Assembly: GCA_026545765.1 (NCBI GenBank)
Contig: JAIFAC010000146.1
Coordinates: forward strand, 1-64,000
Source: Plantago major
Taxonomy: Eukaryota > Streptophyta > Magnoliopsida > Lamiales > Plantaginaceae
Length of the DNA: 64,000 nt
Reading direction: 5' to 3'
Below the pieces are notes generated by a model. That model was not told where the DNA came from and did no database searches. It saw only the letters and a program-made list of their open reading frames with translations. Within the stretch, counting starts at the first letter, position 1. The number at the start of each line of letters is the position of its first letter. This document shows, piece by piece, positions 35,901-47,547 of this stretch. A program made the position numbers and the translations under genes.

Positions 35901-37693
35901 GAAGAGGTGATGGGGTAGACGGAGCTTGAATTATCACATCTCATTAGACGCTTCCCCGTCTGTAAATCATGCACAGAAAAACAAAACGGATCAAACACTA
36001 CCGACACACTATTATTAGTTGTAAATTTTTGAACGGATACTAAGTTTTTGATAAGGTTCGGAGCATGCAAAACATGATGTAGTGATAAGGGTGGGTTTGA
36101 GGAAGGCAATATAGAATGACCATAACCACGAATTTGAATTGATTGACCACTACCAACAGTAACACCATTATTATTGCTCATATTAAAATAAGACGTGAGA
36201 TTACCTGGCGTGGAAGTCATATGAGATGTCGCCCTGCATCCATATACCGCTTGATCCGGTTGAGAGAGCGACATAGTGTGCATGGCGGAGTCGATGTCCG
36301 TCGGGGTCCGAGGCGGCAAAGATACCGTTGTTGGTGTTGGTCGAGCCCCAAAATTCTGGCCGCGTCTAGAAGGCCGCTCCATGGTCGACTTGGTACGGGC
36401 AGGCTATGCCCATGGTGGTTGCATCCAGGCCCACCAAGGGGGCATAGCCCAAGACGGGTTGCCACCGGTCGAAGATGAGGAACCGGCCCAGGTGTTTCCA
36501 CGGCCCGAACCGGCAAAATTCTACCCCGAATTCTGTCCACACGTGGATTTGTTGCGGTTCTTGTTGGATTTCCCCCGTCCTTGACCCGGCAGACGATGAT
36601 CAGGAGTATCATCGGAGTCACGAGAAGCAACAAACATCGCATCATCACCCCCATTAGCTGCCTCCTTCATGCTGGTCTCCTCCAGAACAAGCATGGAACG
36701 AACCTCATAAAACGGTGGAAGTACCTGTTTATGACGAATAACAGAAGCAATGTAATTCTGGGTACTTCGGTCTGCCGTTGTCCTTTATAGGCGGGGGTTA
36801 GTCCACCTACCATACGAAGAACAAGGCGGTTATTGGAAACCGGTGCACTTACATTCTTAAGCTGATCCGAAAGAGTTTTAAGATGTTGACAATATGCAGA
36901 AACAGACGAAAAATCACACAAATAAGTGTTGTTGAATTCATGTTCCAAAGCAATGGCACGTGAATTCTCATTATCCTGAAACAAATCACGAAGTCGATTC
37001 CACAACATTATCGCAGAAACATTAGCTTCAATAACCGTGTTCAACAGGTCGGTCGAGATAGTGGAATAAATCCATTGAACCACGGCGGCATCCAAAGTAT
37101 CCCATAGCTCTTGCTCATCCTCAGATAACGGCTCCTTCTCCTTGATTTCCCATCCTTCGACTTTGGCGGGATGATATGGTGAAGGACCTTGTGTGAACGG
37201 CAATGGACTTTGAACAACTCCGCCCAATTAGCATACTGGACGTTCTCCATCTCAAGAGTGATGGGAACATGGCCCCTGATGTTTGAAAAATGAGGCGGAT
37301 GAAACGAAGAAGATCAAGTGGTCTTGCCGCTATCACCCATGACGCATTTAATAGAAAGAGAATATGGACGAGAAGGTTTGAAGAAGAGAACAGGAAGAAA
37401 AAAAATCGATTCAGGAGGAATTGATTAGGAAGAAAAAAAATCGATTCAGAAAGAATCGATTAGGAGGAAGAAAATATCACGAAGGGCTGTGCTTGGCGGA
37501 AGCGTTATTGATCAACCCAGTATGATACCATGAAAGAATATAATTCCGTGCCCCTCTCATTAACACAATGGTTCATATATATACAAGAGTAATCCTAGTA
37601 ATCCTATAATCTAGAAGTCTAAATACAACAGGAAATACAATACAATAAGAGATATGAAATACTTAGGAGTCTAATCTATTTCATATTCTAACA
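32939..37693 (-). mobile_element. decayed Ty1/copia retrotransposon, complete with both LTRs
   Basis: LTRs are 32939-33096 and 37531-37693, about 160 bp and close to identical; in element orientation they begin TGTTAGAATATG and end ATATTCTTTCA. The initiator-Met primer site TGGTATCA directly follows the 5' LTR (37523-37530). Domain order on the minus strand is gag (37250-36790; MENVQYANWAELFKVHC, NNRLVLRMVGGLTPAYKG), protease (about 36240; ATSHMT with the DTG/DSG region garbled by indels), GAG pre-integrase (LWHGRLGHP), integrase (35760-35100; CQSCVLGKH, HSDLW, CDNGGEFDN), a Pro-rich linker with GSPLAAR repeats, reverse transcriptase (34580-33810; LYGLKQAPRAWYKRF, YVDDIILT) and RNase H (33480-33230; AEYIG, CDN, RYTKHIEMD). 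Frameshifts occur in every domain. No clean target duplication is visible (GATTC versus GTATC). Confidence 0.88.
34821..34914. repeat. repeated near-perfect hairpin in the copia integrase-RT linker
   Basis: GGGCAGCCAGTGGGCTGCCC, an 8-bp inverted repeat with an AGTG loop, occurs at about 34822-34841 and 34894-34913; a one-base variant is at 34858-34877. Copies are about 36 bp apart. On the element's coding strand they give GSPLAAR repeats in a Pro/Ser-rich linker. Confidence 0.8.
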
Positions 37694-37787
37694 GTATCAT
37701 CATGGTTATTATGTTTTATTTATAAGAATTTCTTTAATGAACACCTTAATAAACAAACATAATATCACCAAACACGTAATTCAAAAC

Positions 37788-38378
37788 TGTATATGGACCG
37801 AAATTTAGTATGAAACTGGTTATAGAATAATGATGCCTTGAACAATAATGTTTCTGAGACATCTAGTAAAACACTTGACAAACAACGGAACATGCAGCTG
37901 AAATTAAACGATGGGTGTACATTTTCTAGCAGATATATTTCTATATCTACCGAGCCTCATGACGAAATATTCATTATTCGAAAACAATGAATTTACAAAA
38001 ATCTAGCAAGTTAACACAGTTTGCTTGAGTCAACGTATCAAGTAGGTGAATGAAAAGAATCAACTTTCCTAGCCTGACCTAAATTCTCAATAATCCCTCT
38101 AGAGAAAAGAATCAAACAAAACCTAGCAAAGTTTGAGGAACACACAAGAAAGGTGAGATTAGCTATTCTAACTTTTTGGCTTGCAACTTCGTGTTCTTGC
38201 TATTATAGTTTCTTGATGAGCTCTACCTCCAAATATAAGGTGTAACCTAACTTGCTGATGCATTATTTAAGATATCATTGTAACTCATTGTCTTACACAA
38301 TGTTCGGGCCTGAACGCTAACAAAAAACATTAAGTGCCAGTTTGCTTAAACATAGTGCAAATTTCTTGTACTTTTACA
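37788..38378. mobile_element. solo LTR related to the Sirevirus-like element
   Basis: A 591-bp block starts TGTATATGG and ends CTTTTACA. It interrupts copy c of the 530-bp tandem unit: CACGTAAT before it and CATGTTGCA after it are contiguous in copy b. It shares the block TTCTAGCAGAT-TAT-TTCCTATA...CACCGAGCCTCATG with the LTRs at 25.6 and 31.1 kb. No internal region or second LTR is present. Target duplication is not clear. Confidence 0.6.
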
Positions 38379-40322
38379 CATGTTGCATTTTAATTATCAA
38401 ACCATAAAAGAACCAAGTAAATAACGATATAACAAATAAACATATTTATCAATTTTTTTCTTTCTTTGGGTTAAGTTAGTGTTCTTTACTGAACACCTTA
38501 ACAAACATACATAAATAATATCACCAAAAAGTTAAGATGCACATGTCGAATCTTAACTGTCGAATCTTAACTGTACAGTTAATGTTCATGTACAAAAATT
38601 AAGGAGAGTAATATTATAACACTATATAGTACATGTGGAGTTACTTTATAACTTTATTGGTAATTAGTAAAAAAATGACATAACAAATACACATATTTAT
38701 CAATTTTTACGATTTTTGGTTAATTACTGAGATTGTTCGAAAACAACTACCTTTGAACACTTACCATCTCCATACTCGTAGAATTCATACATGATGTTGG
38801 CACGTAGATTTAGGTGAAATATTAAAATAAATGATAACATGAAAAAATGGTAAAAATATGCACTGTGAGTGTAAAATGTGTTAAAGTAGTAGAAAGGTTA
38901 TTGTCCAATTGAGACAGCCCAGTTGGCTTTATTGGGCCCAAGCGACAACGGTCCGTTATCCTCACACTGCAGAGAGCGTGAACTTCTCACTGCTCTGTTG
39001 GGCCAGCCTCGTGCGGTTCGCTCCTCTTTAGGGCCCGAGAAACCCAAGCTTCAAACTAACTGTTAGTAATCGATGGGGGACAAATTGAAAGCTTTTCTCC
39101 CGTTCTATTATGTGATACACTTGCACACTCCTTTTCCCACCATCCTTTTGAAGATTAAACCATTCAAACTTGCGTTTTCTTCTTACAGTGTTGTTATATC
39201 ATTAACGTTATCGATCGATCAGTTCACAACTGGTCTGTGGTGTCTTTTAATCTGATAAATTATTAGCAGAGTAGAGCCACTGAACACGCATCTTACTATA
39301 ATGTTCTGACGAGTTAATGAGTTCCATGTGTCATGTATCTCCCTCAAAAAAAACCAACATCATATAGTAGTGATTAACAAGAAGAGAAAGAGTTCCAGGA
39401 TCTGATCTCTATCAAGCTCTTAGCTCTGCAAAGTATACATGAACTTGTACACACAGCCAAGAAAAGATGCAAATCGATTTGCCTGTATCTGCATTTTCTG
39501 GACAGGTGTGGAAATAGTATCTGCATTTTCTGGACAGCTGTGGAAATGGTATTACGCCGATGATCTAAACTGAACTTCAGATAGCATACGCAATAAGTTG
39601 ATTGTTTCAGGTGACACAGATAAATTTATGGCATGCTTACTTTAATGCGCGGAAAAACCACTGATGAAACAGTAGCCGAACACCTTCTGATAAACATTCT
39701 AAGTTCCTGAAGAGCAATACATTAGAAAGTTATGCCACATTTTCTGTAACAGTTGGCTGATCAAATAGAGATGGCAAAAAATCATATAAACACAAGAAGC
39801 TCTTCCAAATCATCTGAAGATGTGCGAGTAGCGAGTGAGAATTTGTGATTTACCAATTTCGGTACATACAAAAGAACATAGGAGTTCAAGCTATTGCTCA
39901 AAATCAACAAGTTTCAGATTCTCAGGTTGCCTCTTCAGTTTAGATTGCTTTTTCTAAATATCTTACTACTCTTTAGGAATCATTTTAATTGTTGGTTGCT
40001 CGTTGCCTGTGGCTACGTTATGCTTAGTTTCCTAAAGGAAGCTACAAGCTTTTGATCTGCTTCTGGACTTCAAAGTTTACCAGTAAAGCCACAAACTTTG
40101 CATCCGCTTATCAGATGCCAAGTTCCTGTCCTGTCTCCATGTAGAATTCGAGTCCAGGTATCATTATGTAGCAATTGGTCCCAAAGAAAGAAGCAAGTGA
40201 TCATGGTTCGACCAGAACCTAAGGACGATAAGCATGAGGCTAATTCGAAGTGGAGTCGAGAAACAAAGAAACGATACCAATTGTATCATAACAGAAGAAT
40301 CTCCCTAATCTAAGCCTTTGCA
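38379..40322. other. intergenic, no supported gene
   Basis: Contains a further diverged piece of the 530-bp unit (about 38470-38520), a GC-richer promoter-like block at 38918-39055 with several GGGCC/TGGGC(C) motifs, and a 32-bp tandem duplication at 39485-39548 (ATCTGCATTTTCTGGACAG). The 60-codon frame after the promoter-like block (39073) has no recognisable domain. Confidence 0.45.
38918..39055 (+). promoter_or_regulatory. orphan promoter-like block with TGGGCC (site II) motifs
   Basis: Motifs TTGGGCCC, TTGGGCCA and AGGGCCC occur within about 110 bp, in a locally GC-richer stretch. TGGGC(C/T) elements are bound by TCP factors and are common in promoters of housekeeping and ribosomal-protein genes. 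No matching gene is recognised downstream on either strand. Confidence 0.3.
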
Positions 40323-40665
40323 TCACTCCACAATCTGCTTCTTTTCAGTCTTCAACTCCCTCTGAAAATCCTGCCTAATATTCTCCAAATCCATAATTTG
40401 CTCCCTCTCATTCTCCTCAATCTTCTCATACACCGCCCCAAACCTCTGTAACGACTCAACCAATAACCTCGCAAACTCTTCTCCTCCTGCACCGGAGTAT
40501 ATATCCCTCATCTCATCCAACACATTAGAACTATCCAAACACCTGGGGATTCATAAACACATGCATCAATCCCACACCCTAACCCACTAAATCTATCATC
40601 CTCCATTAAATAACCCATCCATCTACTTACAAAACACCCCATTACTCCCATTACTCCTTTTATGA
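40323..40665 (-). pseudogene. truncated trihelix gene fragment (third copy)
   Basis: Minus-strand sequence matches the C-terminal half of the two trihelix genes: FSGLGCGIDA, NVLDEMRD, LVESLQRFGAVYEKIEENEREQIMDLENIRQDF and ELKTEKKQI. The DNA-binding trihelix is absent, the frame is shifted near 40540 and the 5' side is replaced by unrelated sequence. It has one coiled-coil unit, like trihelix-2. It is a dead fragment. Confidence 0.8.
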
Positions 40666-41181
40666 ATTCCATGTTTATATGATATGATGCATGATATAAG
40701 CTTATAAGTATGTTGTTTGATTTCTCTTGGTAAAATAATATAATCCTCTTCGTTACATTTCTCAAGAACTATTACATGGCCCCGCATGTTGGTGCCAAAG
40801 GACTTATGAGTGCACATGCTATTACCTCTAGCATGGTAGAAGGAATCGCAAGGTTTGTGTGTGCAGAATGAGAATAATGAACCGACTGGTTGTGTTTATG
40901 TACAATAATGTCTCCTCCACTACACTAAAAACGGACCCTTGAAAGTTCACAGGAACACGTAATGTACACAGAGCTTCAAGCTCTAGACAAAAAGTTTTCA
41001 TGTACCATAAATAAATGGAGACAAAAAAAATTAAACTTAGGATGAAAGATCCAACAGAAACACATAAATTATAAACTGATGATTAGCATGGGGCTATTTT
41101 TACAGGTCTGACTCTACGCACCAAAGAACCAAAAAAAGTTTTAGCCCTCCCAGAACAGAAGCATGCGGGGTGGAACTCTAA

Positions 41182-44100
41182 CTAGATCCCCGGCCATCTC
41201 TCGCCTTGTTTCCAGAACCAAAAAAATTCTTCAATCATACTGCACATGGGTAAAAAATCGATTTCATCCTTTGTGCGATTTACATACCCAAAACTGTCCA
41301 TCATAAATTCATGGCCAGTAAAGTGACTTTCCCATTGCTTACAGTTATTATCGCTTCTCCCATTAGGAGCATTGGCAGATTCATCTTGGATATCACGATG
41401 CCTCGGTTCATTACTAAGTAAACCAACTGAATGTGACTGCGCCATTGCATCAAAACTGCATTTCGGAAATACTTTCCCAGAACATTTCTGTACCGGGTCT
41501 GTACTTTGGTCACATATAGGTTCACTTCTATCATGGTGCATAGGAGATCCAACCAGGCCGTGGTCATTATTCGTATCATCACCATCTATTTCAACCTCCT
41601 CATCAGCATCAAGTGTTTCAGGCCACTCATCATTATCACTATCAATATCCATAGAAGCAAACCTGTTCTGCTCAGCACGCCTTCGAAGCATGAAAACATT
41701 AAAATAATAACTGATAATTTCCATCTTTGTTCTTGAAGGAAATGCGACGGCAAGATTATCCCAGAAGTTCTTCCCTGATGATGCAGGATTGGAAAACACA
41801 ACCTCATGAAACAGATGCTCTTCATCTTCACCCCATTTCTCTGCCACCATGTCTCCCATATCACAGAAACCCAGCTCTGCGAAAGTGTCAAACCCAAGTG
41901 TTGTCTTAAGTTTTTCTCTTACTTCTAGAATGTGCTGATCAACACATCTGGTGGAAGCAACATCTTCACACAAGCATTCTTTCCTCCCAGCCCCAACCGC
42001 ATCACTATCTGTTAGATCATTTAAATCTGGCATTGAGATAACCACACTTCCCACTACCTGCTTTTCATAATCGGAGGGGACAATTTGAACAGGTTCTACA
42101 GAAGGGATATCTGCTTGGAATTCTGGTCCAACAGGAACAGGCTTTCGAGGAGGGTTACCCAATAGAAAAGAATACATCTCTCCTGGATGGATATTGGTGC
42201 GTGGAGTACGCTCATAATTATGACGCTCAGGTGACAACAAGACATGAAACGGCGCCTCCAACCAAAACATTTCTTCATTGGTATTCCTAGTCACTGGAGA
42301 TGAGCAGGGAAGGGGGTTAGAGTTCCTGGTTACCGCATCTTTCTGGGGTAAACAAGCAGTTTCAGCAGTACCGCTCAGATTTGCATCACCTTCACGCATT
42401 ATATTAGTTGATTTCTCCTCACCTTCATCTGTTAACATACAAAGATTAGTGATTTTGCTGCAGTATACACAAGGAGCAGCAATTTTAGGAATTACAAATT
42501 CTATAGCGACAAAATAAGACTGAAATTCTAGGTTTGGAAGCCAAAGCTGCAGTATCGCCTAAAAAACATGAACTACAAGCATAAGTCTAACAATATCAAA
42601 GAGATGCCCAGTAATAAAAGCATATAAAGCTCAATATACAGAAACCTTATTCGACAAAACTATTATTTTATGTGCCTCAAAATCATGGTACAGAAACTCA
42701 ACAGAGGTTAACAATTTAACAAACAAACTATACCAAAACACATAGCCTATGGTAACAAGAGGCTAAAAAAGCATTCAAAAAAGCATGACTATCTCACCTG
42801 GTGCATGAGTACTCTGGCCTGCACCTTCACAAGTGAATTCCACAGGCGCAACAATAGGACTGTCGTGTCCAAGTTGCCTTGGTTGTTTGAATGAGACCCC
42901 ATCTGACATCTCTTCATCAACAGGACGTTTGTGCACCATATTAACTGCCAGGGGACGTCGACAATAAATATTAAATACAATTGCAGAACATGAAGGAAAA
43001 GGGAAAACTAAAACCAGAGAGAATAAGACATCATCATTACACGAACTGAATATTGACTGGTGACACAAGTAACTGCAGAAAAGCAAGCATTTTAAGACTG
43101 CGATTGAGCATGAAAAGATATGGGCACGACATATCTAGATAAGCAGATCCAGAGACATTTGCCTCAAATATTTAACAATGCTATCCAATCACTGTGAATT
43201 ATTCGCCTAAAGATATCCTGGTCAGAATATTATTGGATTCATACTTATATATAGACCTAAAATATAAGAATACATTATTTTTCACGTCCACACATAATTT
43301 TTTTAATGATATACTCCCTCCGTTCCAATCTAACTTCCCACTTTCCATTTTTGTTTGTCCCGATCTCAACTTCTCATACCTAAAATGGAAAATCCATATC
43401 CTACTTTATTCACTCTCTCTCACTCCCTACTTTTTATGCATTTTACCATATATTCTCTAAATTTTTATTTATTCTAATAATTTATACTATTATTTACTCT
43501 TGAAATCGTGTCCACCTCAATCGAGAGTTCAGTCTGAATGAAAGTAATACTTCAAAAGGAGACAATATTCGCACAATAGAGATCAGTATTTATCAATCTG
43601 AAAACTACATTCACATGACAGAGGTAAGATAAACTCAAACCAAAGACTACATTCACATGACAGATATAGAGGTTTATCGATCTAATAGTAAATCTTCTCC
43701 GCCATCTATACCATTTTGATTTTATAATTTTTAATAACATACTGAGATCAATGAATACATGCAGTTCATCAGTTTACTTTGGGGAATCTCAACTCAAGCT
43801 CTCTTCCTAAAATAAAAGAAGGAAAAAGACAGAGAGGGGAAGTACCGAAATTTTTACCCAGAATCCCTTTGCCGTGAAATTTAACAGCAATAAACTTTGA
43901 TACAAATGACAAACATGCCAAATTGTTCTTATCCAATTAACCCTAGATACCATTTGCCAATAATCCCAACAGTTCACAAAAAATAACCATATAAAACTAA
44001 CAAGAATAGAACAGCTTCAGCAAGAAATTCAGAAAAAGAAATAAAACATAAACAGATACTGCCAGCAATTGAATTTGCGGCGTTACGTGGTTACTGTCTG

Positions 44101-44420
44101 CATGCTATATACCAAAACGTCTTCATCTAAAATTACTACCAGCTGAGCATCAACATGGTATAGCGGCTTAAATGGTGTTGACAATTTTATGAACGAACTA
44201 TACCAAAAGGTATAGCCTGCGGTAATGAAAGTGTTAACTTGAACTAACCCTTTTCAATATAAGGGCAAGCAAATATCTGACGTGATGCATTTGGACTCTG
44301 GCATGTACCTTCACAAGGAAATTCCAAAGGCACAATGATAGGAGTATTCACTTCATGTTGCCTTGGTTGTTTAGCTGAAACCTCATTTGATACTTCATCA
44401 AACGGACGTTTGTGCACCAT
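41182..44420 (-). CDS. ELM2/SANT-like nuclear protein with duplicated first coding exon
   Basis: Plant ELM2-domain proteins are nuclear and thought to act with histone-deacetylase-type complexes. The main exon (42428-41182) encodes 415 residues: an ELM2 start near RKPVPVGPEFQADIP, an acidic middle, then a SANT-like segment (FWDNLAVAFPSRTKMEIISYYFNVFMLRRRAEQNR, of which the FWDNL and YYFNVF parts are most typical), an acidic tail and a C-terminal EEFFWFWKQG. Upstream are two homologous small exons, each starting MVHKRP: exon A (44425-44282) and exon B (42944-42798). Both end in phase 1 and both splice in frame to the main exon; A also joins B in frame. A likely 5' UTR exon ends at a GT donor near 45278. 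The frame is intact throughout. The exact biochemical partner is unknown. Confidence 0.8.
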
Positions 44421-44425
44421 ATTAC
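42798..44425 (-). repeat. tandem duplication of the first coding exon of the ELM2 gene
   Basis: Exon A (44425-44282) reads MVHKRPFDEV, EVSAKQPRQ, PLEFPCEG; exon B (42944-42798) reads MVHKRPVDEE, GVSFKQPRQ, PVEFTCEG. Both are preceded by an acceptor CAG plus a TAATATGGTGCACAAACG block, and intron sequence beside them is also partly similar. The duplication spans about 1.5 kb. Confidence 0.85.
43314..43544. mobile_element. degenerate Stowaway-type MITE in the ELM2 gene intron
   Basis: Starts CTCCCTCCGTTCCAATCT after TA (43312-43313). The far end, read on the other strand, gives CTTTCATTCAGACTGAACT followed by TA (43545-43546), a decayed match to the first end. It lies in the intron between exons A and B, has no coding capacity and is 231 bp long. 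Confidence 0.6.
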
Positions 44426-45278
44426 CTGTCAGGAGATGTTGACTAAGAATATTAAAAACAACTGCAGAACAAAAGGAAAAACTAACAATAAGACAACATT
44501 ATTTAAACTGGAATTGATCAGCTGCAGAAGTCAGTAACTGTAGAAAAGCATGCATATGTTACACCTAGAATCTTTAAATGGGGAGTTCATATCTTCATAA
44601 GCAGATCCAAAGACTTCCCTACTCGCATATTTCAACTAAGCTTCCCAATCTGAACTACTGCCTAACAACTGCTGGTCATAATGTTCCTCAAATTCATATT
44701 TTACAACAAGTAAGCCAGAGGAAATAGTAACAGTACATTATTTCCATGTCCAAACTTGAATTCTTTCAAGAAATATTTCAGGAAAGGACTACATTTGCAC
44801 ATGAGGGATGGATTTTATCGACCAAAGGTGTAAATTCTCACGATGGAGGCAGGTTTTTATTGATGAAATACTACATTCCCCGCTTTTTAAATTTTATTTT
44901 ATTTTTTTATCTTTTCAATCACTACCTGACACCAATTAATACACTGAACACATGCAGCTAGACAATTCTAATTTGGGTAATCCCAATTCAAATATTCATC
45001 GTAAAACGACATAACAAATTAAACAAAAAAACCAAAAATTAGGGGGAGAGAGTACCAAAATTAATACTCAGTATCCCTTCTCGAAGAAAAATTAAATAAC
45101 ACAAACTCTCGATACAGATGAAAAATTTCCCAATTTAATCCTATCGAATTAACCCAAGATCCCCATCTACAACAGACCTCACCAATAAACAAAATTAACC
45201 GATAAACGGTGAAAGAAAAAAGCAAAACACGATCAACTGAGGATAAAACAGCTGCCGGAAAAAAAAATTAAACTTTAC

Positions 45279-45640
45279 CCAAATAGTACAGCGAAGAATT
45301 AGCTCCTCTTTCGCGATGAGGTACCGGAACACAGAGAGAGATGACCGATCTAGTAGATCTTCAGCTACTGTAACCAGATCTATGAAGAACCTGACACATC
45401 CGAAACCCTAACCCTAGATTTATACTGAGTGAACATACAGGGGCGAAATAGGTATCAATCGAAAGAGGATTGCTCGAATCGAATGATTCAGAGGCCAATT
45501 ACAAGAACTGGAAAATCGAATTGATGAGAATTTGGGGAAGAAGAAAGGGGGATCGGAAGAAAATTATAAATCGGTAAATTAAATAAAAGAAAAAATAATG
45601 GAAAAAAAATGGAGGGAGGTAAAGTTAGGGTTGGGATAGA
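45279..45640 (-). promoter_or_regulatory. probable 5' UTR exon and promoter of the ELM2 gene
   Basis: A pyrimidine-rich leader-like sequence on the minus strand ends at a TTGG/GTAAAG donor (45279/45278). The acceptor CTGACAG at 44426 would join it to exon A. The transcription start cannot be placed from sequence. Confidence 0.4.
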
Positions 45641-47547
45641 GGTCGTCAATTTTGTAACACCTCAATCACAGCTAACGCGCTTTATTGCTATTTCTTTGGC
45701 GCTTTCTATATTCATGTGGCCAATTTCTTTCTTTCTTTCTTTTTTTTTAATTTTTATTTTATTTTTGTTTTATATAAATGTTTAAAATCCTTTTCCATGT
45801 CTATGAATATTTCAAACATATGCAATCGAATAGAAATAGTTTTTTTTTTCCTTTCTAAAAGTGGATTTTATTAGAATAGTTTAATTGTCATGAAAGTGTT
45901 GGATGGAACTGGAAGGAAATGCACCACTTGTAGAAGTTACGAGAAATGTATATGCTAGTTTATTTCATCGAACATGTATTACTCGTGTGCATAATACTAA
46001 TATTGAAGTATGGCAGATATATACACTACAATCAATATGCGGTCAATAGTGGAAAGAAATATCGGAACATTCCAACAGTTAGACAAATGGATTTTGACTG
46101 AAATAAATTCTATACTGATTTAAACGTAATCATCTACCTTAATCGAATATTAAACGGAATGAACAGTACAAGCCAGTGTAAATGTATTACAAGAAAGCAT
46201 GGAGAAGATGATTTAATTTGTAGTTAGCTCTATTAACTAACTTCTCGTTCATATTGTAAGTTACTTCAGGGTTCTAGACTACCGTAATGTAATATAAGTT
46301 CTTGAGTTATTCATCGTTGTCCTTCAACTTTATTCTTGAATTGAGTCCCTGATGCTCATACACCCTGCGTAATTAACTCCCAAATAAATGCAAACTGGTC
46401 CTACCATAACTTCTTCATGACCGCTGGCTAGTGCTGCAGGGAGTGAAAATAGATTAACTCCCAAGCTTTATATTAAAAAAAAACCATTTATTCACACGAG
46501 TTTATTAAATAGTTTGTCATATTTTTAACAAACATTACATCTACCGATCAAATCATGCCACACTATGTCTTGATTCAACTTCCCTTCTTAAATTGTCCTT
46601 TAATCTAATTCATTTTTTCGTCTCCATTTATGCTAACTCATATATTAAAATAGGTAGTATGCATACATAAAACCTATAGGTCTTCACTCACTTGGGCCAG
46701 AAAAGACGAGGCTAAATGACCGTAATTTGAACCGATCATAGCATATATTTAAAATAATTATTTTATTAACGGCTAAATATAATACAAAGTTTAAATTTGA
46801 ACCTTGTCAATTTCATACCCTAATCATGCGAATGAGCAAAACCACATTAAGTGGAGGATAAATGAAGCCATAACATACTCCCCGTCCCGCGAATCTGTAC
46901 CATTATTCCTTTTATGTACGTCCCACAAATCTATTCTTATTACGCCATTACAAAAATAGCAAAAAAATACACCCACTAACTCAACTATCTCTCTTATTTT
47001 TTCCATTATTTATCATTATATATCTTATCTCTCATATTTTTTCCATTATCTATTCCAATTGGTTTTCTTAAAAACAGTGGCGAAAAGAAATGGGTACAGA
47101 TTCGCGGGACGGAGGGAGTAATATTTTCAGATTATCAAACTTGGTCGGACCAATTCGTCAAAATCAGATGAATTCAAACTCGAATCTAAACGTTCAAATC
47201 GGGTTCCAAATCAACAAAATTTAACTCGTATCGAAAAATAATACTATCAGATTCCAGATTCAATCAATCCGATCAACACAAACTATACAATTGTCCGGTT
47301 CCTCTACAAATCCTTGACCCACGAGTTAACAAATTTTGGTTCTCGAATTAGCATCCACTGAAGCTCCTAAGAGCGTAACGCCAAAGCCCCACGAATTATG
47401 TATCTAAGGATCAAACAAGAAATGCAAAAATCACAAACATATCTTCTTCTTATCCAGTTGATTCACTCATTCTCCCAAACATTACAGTAGCTCTGAGCTG
47501 AAAAGAGAGGCAAAACTGAGCATAGAGCAAAACTCAAAAGGAGAAAA
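45641..47547. other. divergent intergenic region between the ELM2 gene and RPL13
   Basis: The two flanking genes are transcribed away from each other, so both promoters lie here. One MITE is present at 46878-47118. The rest is AT-rich with poly-T tracts near 45730-45850 and shows no coding sequence. Confidence 0.5.
46878..47118. mobile_element. Stowaway-like MITE
   Basis: A 241-bp element flanked by TA (46876-46877 and 47119-47120). Its ends are inverted copies: CTCCCCGTCCCGCGAATC with TGTACC at the left, and GGTACAGATTCGCGGGACGG with AGGGAG at the right. Terminal inverted repeats are about 25 bp with one or two mismatches. TA duplication and the CTCC(C/T)CCGTCC end fit Tc1/mariner-derived Stowaway elements. 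It lies about 430 bp upstream of RPL13. Confidence 0.88.

Larger units (their letters stand above)
25417..37787. repeat. tandem array of a unit of about 530 bp, split by two LTR retrotransposons
   Basis: Copy a is 25417-25590 plus 31909 to about 32355, split by the Sirevirus-like element. Copy b, uninterrupted, is about 32356-32880. Copy c starts about 32881-32938 and resumes at 37694-37787 after the copia element. Shared blocks include CTTTAATGAACACCTTAA, ATATCACCA(G/A)ACACGTAAT, TTTAGTCCTTATA or TTAGTCCTTATA, and CTAAGTTTTAGAACATTACT. A further diverged piece is near 38470-38520. The unit encodes nothing recognisable. Confidence 0.7.
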
